This document shows, in pieces, positions 7,281 to 15,044 of a DNA stretch of 25,786 nucleotides. Each line of letters starts with the position of its first letter. Within the stretch, counting starts at the first letter, position 1. The notes beneath the pieces are model-generated. The model searched no databases. It saw only the letters and a list, made by a program, of their open reading frames with translations, and was not told the origin of the DNA. The stretch is from the NCBI GenBank assembly GCA_002340305.1, contig DDLU01000122.1:1-25786 (forward strand), written 5' to 3'. The stretch comes from Desulfovibrio sp. UBA2564. GTDB taxonomy: Bacteria > Desulfobacterota > Desulfovibrionia > Desulfovibrionales > Desulfovibrionaceae. Position numbers and translations under genes: made by a program.

Positions 7281-7490
7281 TTAGGCTTTTACATTGGCGA
7301 TTGTTCCCACGCCGGAATAAGCGGCACTGAGAACATCTTTCTGGAAATCATAATCGCTACTGGTTGAAGAACTGAACTGGTCGGAGTTCATGTAATCCAA
7401 AGTCTTGGTTACAACCTGAGCTCCGAAGAGTTGCTTGTCACTTACCGCAGGTGCGGTATCCATGGTTGAACTGATTCCTGTTACGTCCAT
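7281..7490 (-). CDS. Small FliA-dependent protein, putative motility protein
   Basis: A 69-residue protein without signal peptide or membrane helix. It is rich in Ser, Thr and Asp in the middle (SSSTSSDYD) and has an amphipathic stretch QLFGAQVVTKTLDYMN. The start MDVTGISS and the following short helix resemble the YjfB-type putative motility protein family of small proteins, a weak similarity noted from memory. It has a strong ribosome site (AGGGGAG, 3-5 bp before the ATG at 7488-7490). The best functional clue is the sigma-28-type promoter at 7534-7560, which places it in the late flagellar or chemotaxis regulon. It is monocistronic with its own terminator. Confidence 0.7.
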   Translation of the reverse strand: MDVTGISSTMDTAPAVSDKQLFGAQVVTKTLDYMNSDQFSSSTSSDYDFQKDVLSAAYSGVGTIANVKA

Positions 7491-7533
7491 AAACTCCCCT
7501 CCCGAAAAAGGGTAATATACACGCCTATCAGTT

Positions 7534-7560
7534 GAATCGGTAGTTATCTAAAAAACTTTA
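7534..7560 (-). promoter_or_regulatory. Sigma-28 (FliA) promoter
   Basis: On the minus strand the -35 box TAAAGTTT (7553-7560) matches the FliA consensus exactly. It is separated by exactly 11 bp from ACCGATTC (7534-7541), which matches GCCGATAA at six of eight positions including the CCGAT core. The predicted start is about 37 nt before the ATG of the 69-residue gene. Confidence 0.7.
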
Positions 7561-7631
7561 GAGTAAAAATAAGAAAAATTTGAAAAATATAAATTTTTGT
7601 TTTTAGATGATTGGCCTAAGAGTCAAAAAAA

Positions 7632-7662
7632 TCCCCGCCATCTTTGAAGATAGCGGGGTCTT
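7632..7662. terminator. Bidirectional Rho-independent terminator after mazG
   Basis: An 11-bp stem CCCCGCCATCT (7632-7642) pairs with 7647-7657 with one mismatch and a TTGA loop. An A run lies on the left and TCTTTTT on the right, so it can act on either strand. It ends the cvpA-mazG transcript on the minus strand. Confidence 0.8.
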
Positions 7663-7686
7663 TTTAACTGAATGCTGCGGGCAGTG

Positions 7687-8451
7687 CTATTTGACCTGCT
7701 CCCAAAGCTCGTTCTGCTCGATGAGGTTCATCTCAGAAATGTCTTTGCCTTGCTCTTTGGCGAGATCTTCCATTTTAGCGAACCTTTCGAGGAATTTGTT
7801 ATTGGTGATGTCCAAAGCACTGTTTGCCTTGATACCTTTGCGGCGACCAAGTTCTATGAGCGTGAACAGGTAGTCACCAAATTCTTCGTTGATGGCATCT
7901 TTATCGCCGGATTCAAGTGCATCAGTCCATTCTTTCCATTCATTTTCAAGCTGACCCAGACACTGTTTGTCAGATTCAAAGGTGAAGCCGCTACGGGCTG
8001 CCTTGGAGTTGATGCGGTATGCTTTCAGCATGGGTGGCAAACCTTTAGGCAGGGAATCGAAAATTTTCTTATCACCTTTCTTCTCGCTCCTTTTGATCTT
8101 TTCCCAGTTCTTGAGCAGCTCTTCCTGGTCTTCGATTGTACAGTCAGCGAATACGTGCGGGTGACGGCGGATCATTTTGGCTGCACCGGATTCAACTGCA
8201 TCAGCAAAGGTGAAGGAGTTCTCTTCTTCATAACGCTGTGAGATGAAGAGCAGCAGGAACATCACATCACCGAGTTCTTCCATAACTTCCTGCGTATCAT
8301 CAGCACGGATAGCTTCAACAAGCTCGAAAGCCTCTTCAATGAGGGAGTCACAAAGTGTTTTAGGGGTTTGTTCCTTGTCCCAAGGGCATCCGTCTGGTGC
8401 GGTCAGGCTGGCAATAACATTTTTGAGTTTTTCAATGGATTGTGCGCTCAT
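7687..8451 (-). CDS. mazG: Nucleoside triphosphate pyrophosphohydrolase MazG
   Basis: A 254-residue all-alpha NTP pyrophosphohydrolase, close to the usual length of about 260. The N-terminal domain carries CPWDKEQTP (22-30), the magnesium-binding EEAFELVEAI (E39, E40, E43) and EELGDVMFLLLF (E59, D62). The second domain repeats the pattern around residues 175-235 with INEEFGDYLFTLIEL. The family hydrolyses canonical and aberrant dNTPs to monophosphates plus pyrophosphate, and also degrades ppGpp in some bacteria. It starts 1 bp after the cvpA stop codon, so the two are co-transcribed and probably translationally coupled. Confidence 0.95.
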   Translation of the reverse strand: MSAQSIEKLKNVIASLTAPDGCPWDKEQTPKTLCDSLIEEAFELVEAIRADDTQEVMEELGDVMFLLLFISQRYEEENSFTFADAVESGAAKMIRRHPHVFADCTIEDQEELLKNWEKIKRSEKKGDKKIFDSLPKGLPPMLKAYRINSKAARSGFTFESDKQCLGQLENEWKEWTDALESGDKDAINEEFGDYLFTLIELGRRKGIKANSALDITNNKFLERFAKMEDLAKEQGKDISEMNLIEQNELWEQVK

Positions 8452-8452
8452 C

Positions 8453-9013
8453 TTAGATAGTATCGCTTATGTGGTTAGTGAGTTCAGAGTGGTCGGGAAA
8501 CATGGACTTGATGTCCAGTGAGTCAAGTACGTTTTCCGGTGCGAAGCTGATGAAGAAGCTTGCAGTAGACATTACTTTGGGGGCTAGTTTTGAATTTGTC
8601 AGGAATTCTGAATTGGGGGTAAAGCTGTTCAATACGACAATAATGATGCCGCCGACGATGATCGCTTCTACGAAACCAAGAATTCCGCCGAGGACCTGAT
8701 CCACCCAGCCAAGCATGGATACTGTCAGAATTTTTTTGATGGTGATACCGACAAGAAAAGCTACGAAAAGGGTGGCTACAATAATTGAAAGGTAACTGAA
8801 AGCCTTTACTGTTCCGGGACCGTCAAAAAAAGTTTCAAAGTAAGGTGCCAATTCATAGTGATATTTCGCAGCCAGATAAAAACCTAAAATTAACGAGAAA
8901 ACAGATAGCGCTTCCCTAACTATGCCGCGTAGCAATCCTCTAAAAATAAGGGCCCCGGCAATGACGATCAAAATTATATCCAGCGCATTAAGAGCTAAAC
9001 CTGCTGTTTGCAT
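8453..9013 (-). CDS. cvpA: CvpA family membrane protein
   Basis: A 186-residue inner-membrane protein with four predicted hydrophobic segments (about 10-30, 33-50, 70-95, 105-125). It has the typical CvpA opening ALDIILIVIAGALIFRGLLRGIVREALS and the GWVDQVLGGILGFVEAIIVGG segment in the middle. The family was named for colicin V production in E. coli and is linked to envelope homeostasis; its molecular role is not settled. The start at 9011-9013 has only a weak upstream GGAT. It leads the cvpA-mazG operon and is divergent from rfbC. Confidence 0.88.
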   Translation of the reverse strand: MQTAGLALNALDIILIVIAGALIFRGLLRGIVREALSVFSLILGFYLAAKYHYELAPYFETFFDGPGTVKAFSYLSIIVATLFVAFLVGITIKKILTVSMLGWVDQVLGGILGFVEAIIVGGIIIVVLNSFTPNSEFLTNSKLAPKVMSTASFFISFAPENVLDSLDIKSMFPDHSELTNHISDTI

Positions 9014-9274
9014 ACTTAAATCCGTTAAATAATATTGTTTGTGAAAAAATGCACGAATTCCGCATAAAACTTTATCAAAGCAAGATATAGCGGGAGGGTA
9101 GCAGACCGGAGGGGAAAAGTGAACATCATGAACCTACCTGAAAATAATAAAAAATATGACAGGTAAGTGAAAAATGAGGTTGTGTCATTTTGTGTTCTCA
9201 GGTAATTCTCCATTAATTTTGGGGAACGATAATAAATTGTCAGGATCTGAACCGTTCATGTTTGGAGGATATGT

Positions 9275-9826
9275 GTGAAGTTGATTGAAACAGAATTTCC
9301 GGGACTTATGGTTGTGGAACCGAAGGTATTCCGGGACAGGCGGGGGTTTTTTCTGGAAAGTTTTAATAAAAAAGTCTTTGCAGAAAATGGATTGCCTACA
9401 GATTTTGTTCAAGACAATCATGCATATTCATCAGGTCTCGGTGTCATTCGCGGCCTTCATTTGCAGATGCCCCCGCATGCTCAGGCCAAGCTGGTCTGGG
9501 TTACGAGGGGAGCGGTCAATGATGTAGTGGTGGACCTGCGTAAAGGCTCACCGACTTATCGCAGATCGTTCGAAATTGAACTATCTGCGGACAACTTTCG
9601 CAGGCTGTTCATTCCCAAGGGCTTTGCACATGGATACGAAACTCTTAGCGAGGAAAACGAATTCATGTACAAGGTTGATTCCGGCTATGTTCCAGGCAGC
9701 GAAGCAGGGATCAGGTGGGATGATCCGGAGCTTGAAATCGTATGGAAGACTGAAAATCCGGTACTTTCCGATAAGGATTTGAATCTTCCGTCATTGGCCG
9801 GGTTTGACTCGCCGTTCGAGTTTTAA
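9275..9826 (+). CDS. rfbC: dTDP-4-dehydrorhamnose 3,5-epimerase
   Basis: A 183-residue cupin-fold epimerase of typical length. It converts dTDP-4-dehydro-6-deoxyglucose to dTDP-4-dehydrorhamnose in L-rhamnose synthesis for surface polysaccharide. Visible features: FRDRRGFFLESF near the N-terminus, catalytic His in VIRGLHLQ (H62), Lys in QAKLVWV (K72), IPKGFAHGYETLS, Tyr132, and GIRWDDPELEI close to the end. The start codon is GTG at 9275, set by GGAGG at 9264-9268; the overlapping ATG at 9271 is out of frame. The other rhamnose genes (rfbA, rfbB, rfbD) are not in the window, so it stands alone here. Confidence 0.95.
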   Translation: MKLIETEFPGLMVVEPKVFRDRRGFFLESFNKKVFAENGLPTDFVQDNHAYSSGLGVIRGLHLQMPPHAQAKLVWVTRGAVNDVVVDLRKGSPTYRRSFEIELSADNFRRLFIPKGFAHGYETLSEENEFMYKVDSGYVPGSEAGIRWDDPELEIVWKTENPVLSDKDLNLPSLAGFDSPFEF

Positions 9827-9930
9827 GATGCATTGCGGAAGGTGTCCTGCCGATGCCTTTTTCGCACCCCATTGTTTAGAAATAGGTGTTTTTCCTGTGT
9901 TGGGGAGTTTGTGAAAAGTTTCATATTCTC

Positions 9931-9960
9931 TTGACAGGGAAAGATTCTCTATTTTAGAAG
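9931..9960 (+). promoter_or_regulatory. Probable sigma-70 promoter of the qrc operon
   Basis: A perfect -35 hexamer TTGACA lies at 9931-9936. The -10 box is ambiguous: the best options are TTTAGA after 16 bp or TAGAAG after 18 bp. The sequences TTTGTGAAA (9908-9916) and its reverse complement TTTCACAAA (9986-9994) flank it on either side and could be half-sites for a CRP/FNR-type regulator, but their 69-bp separation makes this speculative. Confidence 0.45.
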
Positions 9961-10019
9961 AAATGGCGTTAATTGGTTGTTTATGTTTCACAAAACTTAA
10001 GGAGTAGTGGGGCGAGGTT

Positions 10020-10571
10020 ATGGAGGAAAAAAGAACATCGAAGCAGTGTGGAGGAGTCCTTCCTTTCTTCATCGGTGTCCTTGCGAGCCTGATCGTCGGC
10101 TGGTGGGTTTTCCCGCAGGTTATTTATAGCCAGAAAACTCAGCCGATCGATTTTAGCCACAAGGTTCATGTTGAAGGCGAAGGGATGGACTGTGAGTCCT
10201 GTCACATGTTTCTGGAAGACGGTTCCTTTGCCGGTCTGCCTTCCAATGAACAGTGTGCTGAGTGTCACGAAGATGTCCTTGGCGAAACAGAAGCTGAAGA
10301 AATTTATGTGACCGAATATCTGCAGAAGGGTGTGGAAGTACCCTGGCTGGTTTATCAGTATCAGCCCGACAACGTTTACTTTTCGCACAAGGCTCATGAA
10401 GGATATGAGTGTACTGATTGCCATCCCGACGTAGGCAACAGCGACACGCTGCCGACGTATTACGAAAACAGAATCAGCGGTTACAGCAAGCAGACCATGA
10501 AGATGTGGCAGTGTGAACGCTGTCATGCGGAAGTTGGTACCAGCAACGCATGTTACGTCTGCCATAAGTAA
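10020..10571 (+). CDS. qrcA: Menaquinone reductase multiheme cytochrome c subunit QrcA
   Basis: A 183-residue cytochrome anchored by one N-terminal helix (about 12-33) with the heme domain outside the membrane. Five CXXCH motifs are visible: residues 58-62, 79-83, 131-135, 165-169 and 178-182. Distal His candidates are in DFSHKVH (47, 50) and YFSHKAH (123, 126). QrcA takes electrons from the periplasmic type I cytochrome c3 pool and passes them to the complex. The Qrc complex is described as having six hemes c in Desulfovibrio vulgaris; only five canonical sites are seen here, and the only other Cys (C10) is before the membrane helix. It is the first gene of qrcABCD, with AAGGAG about 20 bp and GGGGCGAGG close to the ATG. 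Confidence 0.93.
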   Translation: MEEKRTSKQCGGVLPFFIGVLASLIVGWWVFPQVIYSQKTQPIDFSHKVHVEGEGMDCESCHMFLEDGSFAGLPSNEQCAECHEDVLGETEAEEIYVTEYLQKGVEVPWLVYQYQPDNVYFSHKAHEGYECTDCHPDVGNSDTLPTYYENRISGYSKQTMKMWQCERCHAEVGTSNACYVCHK

Positions 10572-10584
10572 GTGAGGGACTGCA

Positions 10585-12654
10585 ATGGGTATTGATCGCA
10601 GAACTTTTATTCAATTGGTAACAGGTGGTGTTGTTGGTTCACTCTTCACTCCTGTAATTTGGAAATCTCTGGATGACGCATCTATCTGGTCTCAGAACTG
10701 GCCTTGGATTCCCAGACTGAAATACGGAACAATCACCGAGCAGGCTTCTGTAGCCAAATTTGGTGCAGCACCCTGTGCTGAGATTGTTAAATCCGTAGGT
10801 GGAAGTCCTTACCTCACCAGAGGAAACGCAGAAAACGAAATGAGCAAGGGCGGTGTTGATCCTGTCAGCGCAAGTGGTCCCCAGCTTATGTACAGTCTTT
10901 CCCGCGTTAACGGTCCTATGAAAAAGACCGCGGAAGGCAAATACGAATCCATTTCTTGGGAAGAAGCCGAAAAAGTGCTTTCCGAGAAACTCGCAGCAGT
11001 TAAAGGCAAGAAAGGCAAACTCGCAGTTGTTTCCGGTGATACAACCGGTACCGCAACTGAAGTCTTGTCCGGTTTTGCTGCTGGAATGGGTGCTGAATGT
11101 TATCTCATGCCTAGCGAAGAGCAGGGCGCAGCCGTTGCTCTCTCCAGTATGGGCGGAAAGGGCCAGATCGGTTACGATCTGGAAAATTCCGACTTCGTAC
11201 TCTTCGTAGGCGCAGACGCCATGGATTCTTGGGGCTCGGTTGTAAGAAACCAGTGTGTTTATTCTGAAAGCCGCCCCACCGGTGAAGAAATCAAGACTAC
11301 TTATATCTACGCCGGTCCTTTCCAGAACAGCACAGCAGCCGCAGCAGATAGGTGGGTTCCGGTAGCACCCGGTACCGGCGCAATCTTCTGCCTCGGTCTT
11401 GCTTACCATATGCTTAAGGCTGGAGCTTCCTCTTCTGCTTCTGATTTCGCCGATTTCAAGACTCTGGTTATGTCCAGATTCTCTCCCGACAAAGTGGAGA
11501 AAGCTACCGGTGTAGCAGGAACAGAAATGGCAGCTATCGCCAAACGCATCATGAAATCTTCCGCCCCCGTTGTTGTTGCCGGTTCCGAGTTCGCTCAGGG
11601 TGCTGGCGCAGCTGATGTTATTGCCGCGTCCGCAGTTAACATGCTGCTTGGTCGCATCAATAAAGAAGGTGGTATGAAGATTCTCCCCGAACTGCCTAAA
11701 GCTGTTGAAGCAGCCGCAGGTCGTTCCGAATTGGCGGCTAAAGACTTCGTCGGATACCTCGCAGGTATTGCATCCGGCAAAGTTGCTGCTCCTGCAGTCA
11801 TGATGTCTTACGAAGCCAACCCGATTTACGCTCTGCCGCAGAATACTGCTCTGGCGCAGGCTGTTGAAAAATCCGGTTTTCTTGTAAGCTTCAGTACTTA
11901 CATGGATGAGACAGCTTCCGAAGCTGATCTGATCATGCCTAACCCCACCTGCTACGAGCGCTTTGAAGACGCACAGACTCCTTACGGTGTCGGTGCAGCA
12001 ATGCTCGCAGCCAGTGCTCCTGTTGCAGAGCCTCTCTACAACAGCAAGCCCACCGTAGACGTAGTTCTCGGCGTGGCTTCCGTGCTTGGCATCGATCTCG
12101 GATACGAATCCGCAGACGAAGTTTATCAGGCTAAAGCCGAAAAAGCTGGTGCTGACTGGGATTCCCTCATTGAAGGTGCAGCTTATGTTTCCGATTCAAC
12201 TGAATCCGGTTCCATTAAGTTTGCAGCATCTGTTCTGTCCAAGGCTGTAACCATGCCTAAGGGTGGCGAGATTGCTCTTGCTCCTTACTCCAAGCTCATC
12301 ATCGGTACTCCCACTGTGGCTATTCCGCCGCTGAACGTGGTTGCTATCAGCAAATTCGAGCTTATGGGTAAAGACCTTATGGTTCAGGTTAACTCCAAGA
12401 CTGCCAAGAAACTTGGTGTGTCTGAAGGTTCCAAGGTTAAGCTTGCCGGAGCAGGCGGAGAGTGCGCCGTCAGAATCCACATTAATGAAGGCGTAATGAA
12501 TGATGTTATCGCCGCACCTCTTGGATTCGGTCATACCGCATGGGATGCATACTCTAGCGGTAAGGGCGAAAACATCTCCAAACTTCTCACCGTTGGCACT
12601 GAGTCCGGCACCGGTATTTCCGTGTGGACCAGTTCTTTCGTGAGCATCGCCTAA
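10585..12654 (+). CDS. qrcB: Menaquinone reductase molybdopterin-oxidoreductase-like subunit QrcB
   Basis: A 689-residue protein with a twin-arginine signal (DRRTFIQLVTGG, residues 4-15), so it is exported folded. It has the overall sequence of the DMSO reductase/molybdopterin oxidoreductase family (YSLSRVNGPM, ISWEEAEKVL, a late molybdopterin-dinucleotide-binding-like domain with VQVNSKTAKKLGVSEGSKV). It lacks the N-terminal four-cysteine cluster motif, and its six Cys are scattered. This loss is characteristic of QrcB and of the matching domain in alternative complex III, where the subunit is structural and binds no molybdenum. It starts 13 bp after qrcA with GAGGGA upstream of the ATG. Confidence 0.93.
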   Translation: MGIDRRTFIQLVTGGVVGSLFTPVIWKSLDDASIWSQNWPWIPRLKYGTITEQASVAKFGAAPCAEIVKSVGGSPYLTRGNAENEMSKGGVDPVSASGPQLMYSLSRVNGPMKKTAEGKYESISWEEAEKVLSEKLAAVKGKKGKLAVVSGDTTGTATEVLSGFAAGMGAECYLMPSEEQGAAVALSSMGGKGQIGYDLENSDFVLFVGADAMDSWGSVVRNQCVYSESRPTGEEIKTTYIYAGPFQNSTAAAADRWVPVAPGTGAIFCLGLAYHMLKAGASSSASDFADFKTLVMSRFSPDKVEKATGVAGTEMAAIAKRIMKSSAPVVVAGSEFAQGAGAADVIAASAVNMLLGRINKEGGMKILPELPKAVEAAAGRSELAAKDFVGYLAGIASGKVAAPAVMMSYEANPIYALPQNTALAQAVEKSGFLVSFSTYMDETASEADLIMPNPTCYERFEDAQTPYGVGAAMLAASAPVAEPLYNSKPTVDVVLGVASVLGIDLGYESADEVYQAKAEKAGADWDSLIEGAAYVSDSTESGSIKFAASVLSKAVTMPKGGEIALAPYSKLIIGTPTVAIPPLNVVAISKFELMGKDLMVQVNSKTAKKLGVSEGSKVKLAGAGGECAVRIHINEGVMNDVIAAPLGFGHTAWDAYSSGKGENISKLLTVGTESGTGISVWTSSFVSIA

Positions 12655-12677
12655 ATTAAAGTCAGGGGATTCACGTT

Positions 12678-13463
12678 ATGCAACAAATGGAATTTGATAC
12701 TAAATGGACCATGGTCGTGGATGTCGACAAGTGTACCGGTTGCGGTGCTTGTATGGTATCCTGCCAGGCTGAAAATAACATAGCTCCCATGAAAGAAGGG
12801 TCAAACAAACTTAAGACCCTAACCTGGATGCTTGTATACGAACTCAACAACGGTAAGGAATTCCCCAACAGGGAAGTTGCTTACCTGCCCAGACCCTGCA
12901 TGCAGTGCGGACACCCTGCCTGCGTTCCCGTTTGTCCTGTAGTTGCTACTACCAAGGACGAAGAAGGCGGAATCGTCAGCCAGATTTATCCCCGTTGCAT
13001 CGGTTGCAGGTACTGCATGGCAGCATGTCCTTACCACGCCCGCTACTTTGGATGGCTTGATCCGGTTTGGCCCGGCGGTATGGATAAGGCTCTGTCTCCC
13101 TCAACTTCCACCCGTCCTCGCGGTGTTGTTGAGAAATGTAACTTCTGCCACTCCAGGTTGCTGGACGCACGTCAGCGTGCTCGCGCAGAAGGTATGGATC
13201 CCAATAAGCTTCCTGACGGTTGGTACCAGCCCGCATGTCTGGAATCTTGTCCCACCGGGGCAATCTCCTTCGGTGATGCAAAGAACCCTGAGCATAAAGT
13301 TCATGAACTGATTAAGAACCCCAATGCTTTCCGCATTCTGGAGTCTATCGGTATGGAGCCTCAGGTTTACTACATCAGCCGTCGTGACTGGGTCCGTGAG
13401 CAGAGTGATAACGTAGCACCAGGCAGCCATGCTGAGAATCATGCTGCTGAAGGCAAGCACTAG
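12678..13463 (+). CDS. qrcC: Menaquinone reductase iron-sulfur subunit QrcC
   Basis: A 261-residue electron-transfer protein with all 16 cysteines in four ferredoxin-type groups: C19/22/25/29, C74/77/82/86, C107/110/113/117, and C154/157/187/191. This is the layout of CISM-family iron-sulfur subunits (PsrB, NrfC, the ferredoxin part of ActB). There is no signal peptide of its own, so it is probably exported together with the Tat-signal-bearing QrcB. It links the hemes of QrcA to the quinone site of QrcD. It follows qrcB by 23 bp, with AGGGGA upstream, and is followed by qrcD after 14 bp. Confidence 0.94.
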   Translation: MQQMEFDTKWTMVVDVDKCTGCGACMVSCQAENNIAPMKEGSNKLKTLTWMLVYELNNGKEFPNREVAYLPRPCMQCGHPACVPVCPVVATTKDEEGGIVSQIYPRCIGCRYCMAACPYHARYFGWLDPVWPGGMDKALSPSTSTRPRGVVEKCNFCHSRLLDARQRARAEGMDPNKLPDGWYQPACLESCPTGAISFGDAKNPEHKVHELIKNPNAFRILESIGMEPQVYYISRRDWVREQSDNVAPGSHAENHAAEGKH

Positions 13464-13477
13464 GAGGGAGGTTTACC

Positions 13478-14710
13478 ATGGATAGCAATCTCTTCCCCGA
13501 AGGCACAAAACGCTGTGGACTCGCAAAGTTTATGCTGTGGATGGCATTTCCTGCCGCCATACTGCTTTGGGGTGTCTATGCTGCTGGTCAGATTTTCTAC
13601 CACGGTATTGGCGTAACCGGCCTTGATAACTACTTCGGGTTCGGCCTCTGGATTACTTTTGACCTTGCGGTTATCGCACTTGGTGCCGGTGCATTTTTTA
13701 CCGGTTTTCTCAAGTATATCCTCAAGATTGATCAACTTAAAAATATCATCAACCTTGCAGTAGTCTTAGGATTCCTGTGCTACTCCGGTGCCATGCTCAT
13801 TCTGACCATGGATATCGGGCAGCCCATCCGCGCATGGTTCGGTTACTGGCACCCCAACGTGCACTCCATGCTTACAGAAGTTATCTTCTGTATTACCTGC
13901 TACTGCACTGTTCTGATTATTGAATTCATTCCGCTGATCTTCGAACAGAAGCAGCTGAACAAAATTCCTTTCCTGCACCACTTTGCCCATCACCTTCACG
14001 TGAACATGGCACTGTTCGCAGGTATCGGAACCTTCCTGTCCACCTTTCACCAGGGTTCTCTGGGCGGTATGTACGGCGTTATGTTCGGTCGTCCTTACGC
14101 TTTCCGTGAAGGCTTCTTCATCTGGCCCTGGACTTTCTTCCTTTTCGTTCTTTCCGCTGTGGGTTCCGGTCCTGTTTTCACAGTTCTGGTTTGTACCCTC
14201 ATGGAAAAAATGACCGGTAAGAAGCTGGTGGAATATAAAGTTAAAGCACTGATGGGTAAAATTGCCGGTACCATGCTTTGCGTGTACATGTTCTTTAAGA
14301 TCATCGACACTTGGGCATGGGCAACTGGTTACCTGCCGTCCATCGGCCTTACCTTTGAGCAGATGTTCTACGGTAATGTTTACGGTCAGTGGCTGCTCTG
14401 GACTGAACTCGTACTTTGCGGCATCGTGCCCGCAATCATGCTGATCACTCCGTCCATCAGAAATAACCCCACATTGCTGTACTCTGCAGCAATTCTGGAC
14501 TGCATCGGCGTAACCATCAACCGTTACGTATTCACAGTCCAGACGATTGCTATTCCGGTTATGCCTTTCGATAACTGGGAAATCTACGCACCGAACTGGG
14601 CAGAATGGGCAACCACCCTTATGATCTGCGCATATGGTGCTCTGGTACTCAGCCTTTGCTACCGCTACCAGCCTATGTTCCCTCAGGAACTGAAGCTGAA
14701 CAAGAAGTAG
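13478..14710 (+). CDS. qrcD: Menaquinone reductase membrane subunit QrcD (NrfD/PsrC family)
   Basis: A 410-residue polytopic protein with about ten hydrophobic segments, of the NrfD/PsrC family. It forms the membrane anchor and the menaquinone site of the Qrc complex. Typical segments are IRAWFGYWHPNVHSML, AGIGTFLSTFHQGSLGGMYG and EGFFIWPWTFFLF, followed by further helices to a short polar C-terminus (QELKLNKK). The start ATG at 13478 is preceded by AGGAGGGAGG, a very strong ribosome site. It is the last gene of the operon, with a strong terminator 28 bp downstream. Confidence 0.94.
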   Translation: MDSNLFPEGTKRCGLAKFMLWMAFPAAILLWGVYAAGQIFYHGIGVTGLDNYFGFGLWITFDLAVIALGAGAFFTGFLKYILKIDQLKNIINLAVVLGFLCYSGAMLILTMDIGQPIRAWFGYWHPNVHSMLTEVIFCITCYCTVLIIEFIPLIFEQKQLNKIPFLHHFAHHLHVNMALFAGIGTFLSTFHQGSLGGMYGVMFGRPYAFREGFFIWPWTFFLFVLSAVGSGPVFTVLVCTLMEKMTGKKLVEYKVKALMGKIAGTMLCVYMFFKIIDTWAWATGYLPSIGLTFEQMFYGNVYGQWLLWTELVLCGIVPAIMLITPSIRNNPTLLYSAAILDCIGVTINRYVFTVQTIAIPVMPFDNWEIYAPNWAEWATTLMICAYGALVLSLCYRYQPMFPQELKLNKK

Positions 14711-14738
14711 TACTAAGCTGAACACTTAAGTAAGTTAA

Positions 14739-14771
14739 AAGGCCCCGCTCGCGAGAGTGGGGCCTTTTTCT
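14739..14771 (+). terminator. Rho-independent terminator of the qrc operon
   Basis: AAGGCCCCGCTC pairs with GAGTGGGGCCTT (12 bp with one G-U pair) over a GCGA tetraloop, followed by TTTTTC. An A run on the left side means it could also work on the opposite strand. Confidence 0.9.
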
Positions 14772-14990
14772 TATGGGTAAATAATGAATCTATGATTTAC
14801 GATACGGATGACATATGTTGCTTAAGTCCTGCTTAGGCGAGGCTGGTAAGTGAGTTCCTGCCTAAGGTATATGATCTCAAGTTGAAAATCAGACTTATAT
14901 CAACTGGATTGGTGAGAGTTGAGGGTTGTCTCAAATGTTTGAACTTGGATTAACTAGTATCAAAGAACATGGCTGTAATGAGGGCTTATT
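14772..14990. other. Intergenic stretch without a supported gene; short inverted repeat
   Basis: Between two terminators lie about 220 bp with no supported reading frame. CTTAGGC at 14832-14838 pairs with GCCTAAG at 14860-14866, extended by AGG/CCT after a one-base bulge. The flanking text TCCTGCTTAGG / TCCTGCCTAAGG is also a near direct repeat. No promoter or known RNA family is recognised. Confidence 0.3.
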
Positions 14991-15026
14991 AAAAAAGCCT
15001 CCCTGCGTTTACTGGGAGGCTTTCTT
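14991..15026 (-). terminator. Rho-independent terminator of the ABC/cNMP operon
   Basis: A 10-bp perfect stem AAAGCCTCCC (14994-15003) pairs with 15014-15023, and on the minus strand it is followed by a T run (complement of 14991-14996). It lies 22 bp after the stop codon of the gene at 15045-15647. Confidence 0.85.
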
Positions 15027-15044
15027 AATCATTCTATGCTGAGC

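Noticed and set aside
9067..9074. Second TAAAGTTT sequence (minus strand) upstream of cvpA as a sigma-28 promoter
   Set aside because: The -10 position 11 bp downstream reads CGTGCATT and does not resemble GCCGATAA.
9908..9994. TTTGTGAAA and TTTCACAAA flanking the qrc promoter as a CRP/FNR-type operator
   Set aside because: The half-sites are 69 bp apart rather than 4-6 bp, so they do not form a normal operator; kept only as a remark.
9981..10565. 194-codon open frame antisense to qrcA
   Set aside because: It fully overlaps a confidently identified multiheme cytochrome and shows no family or ribosome-site support.
10639..11409. 256-codon minus-strand frame inside qrcB
   Set aside because: It is a shadow of the qrcB reading frame, with low-complexity composition and no plausible start.
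13766..14725. 319-codon open frame antisense to qrcD
   Set aside because: It mirrors the codon pattern of qrcD, has no recognisable domain and is Cys- and His-rich in a way typical of antisense translation.
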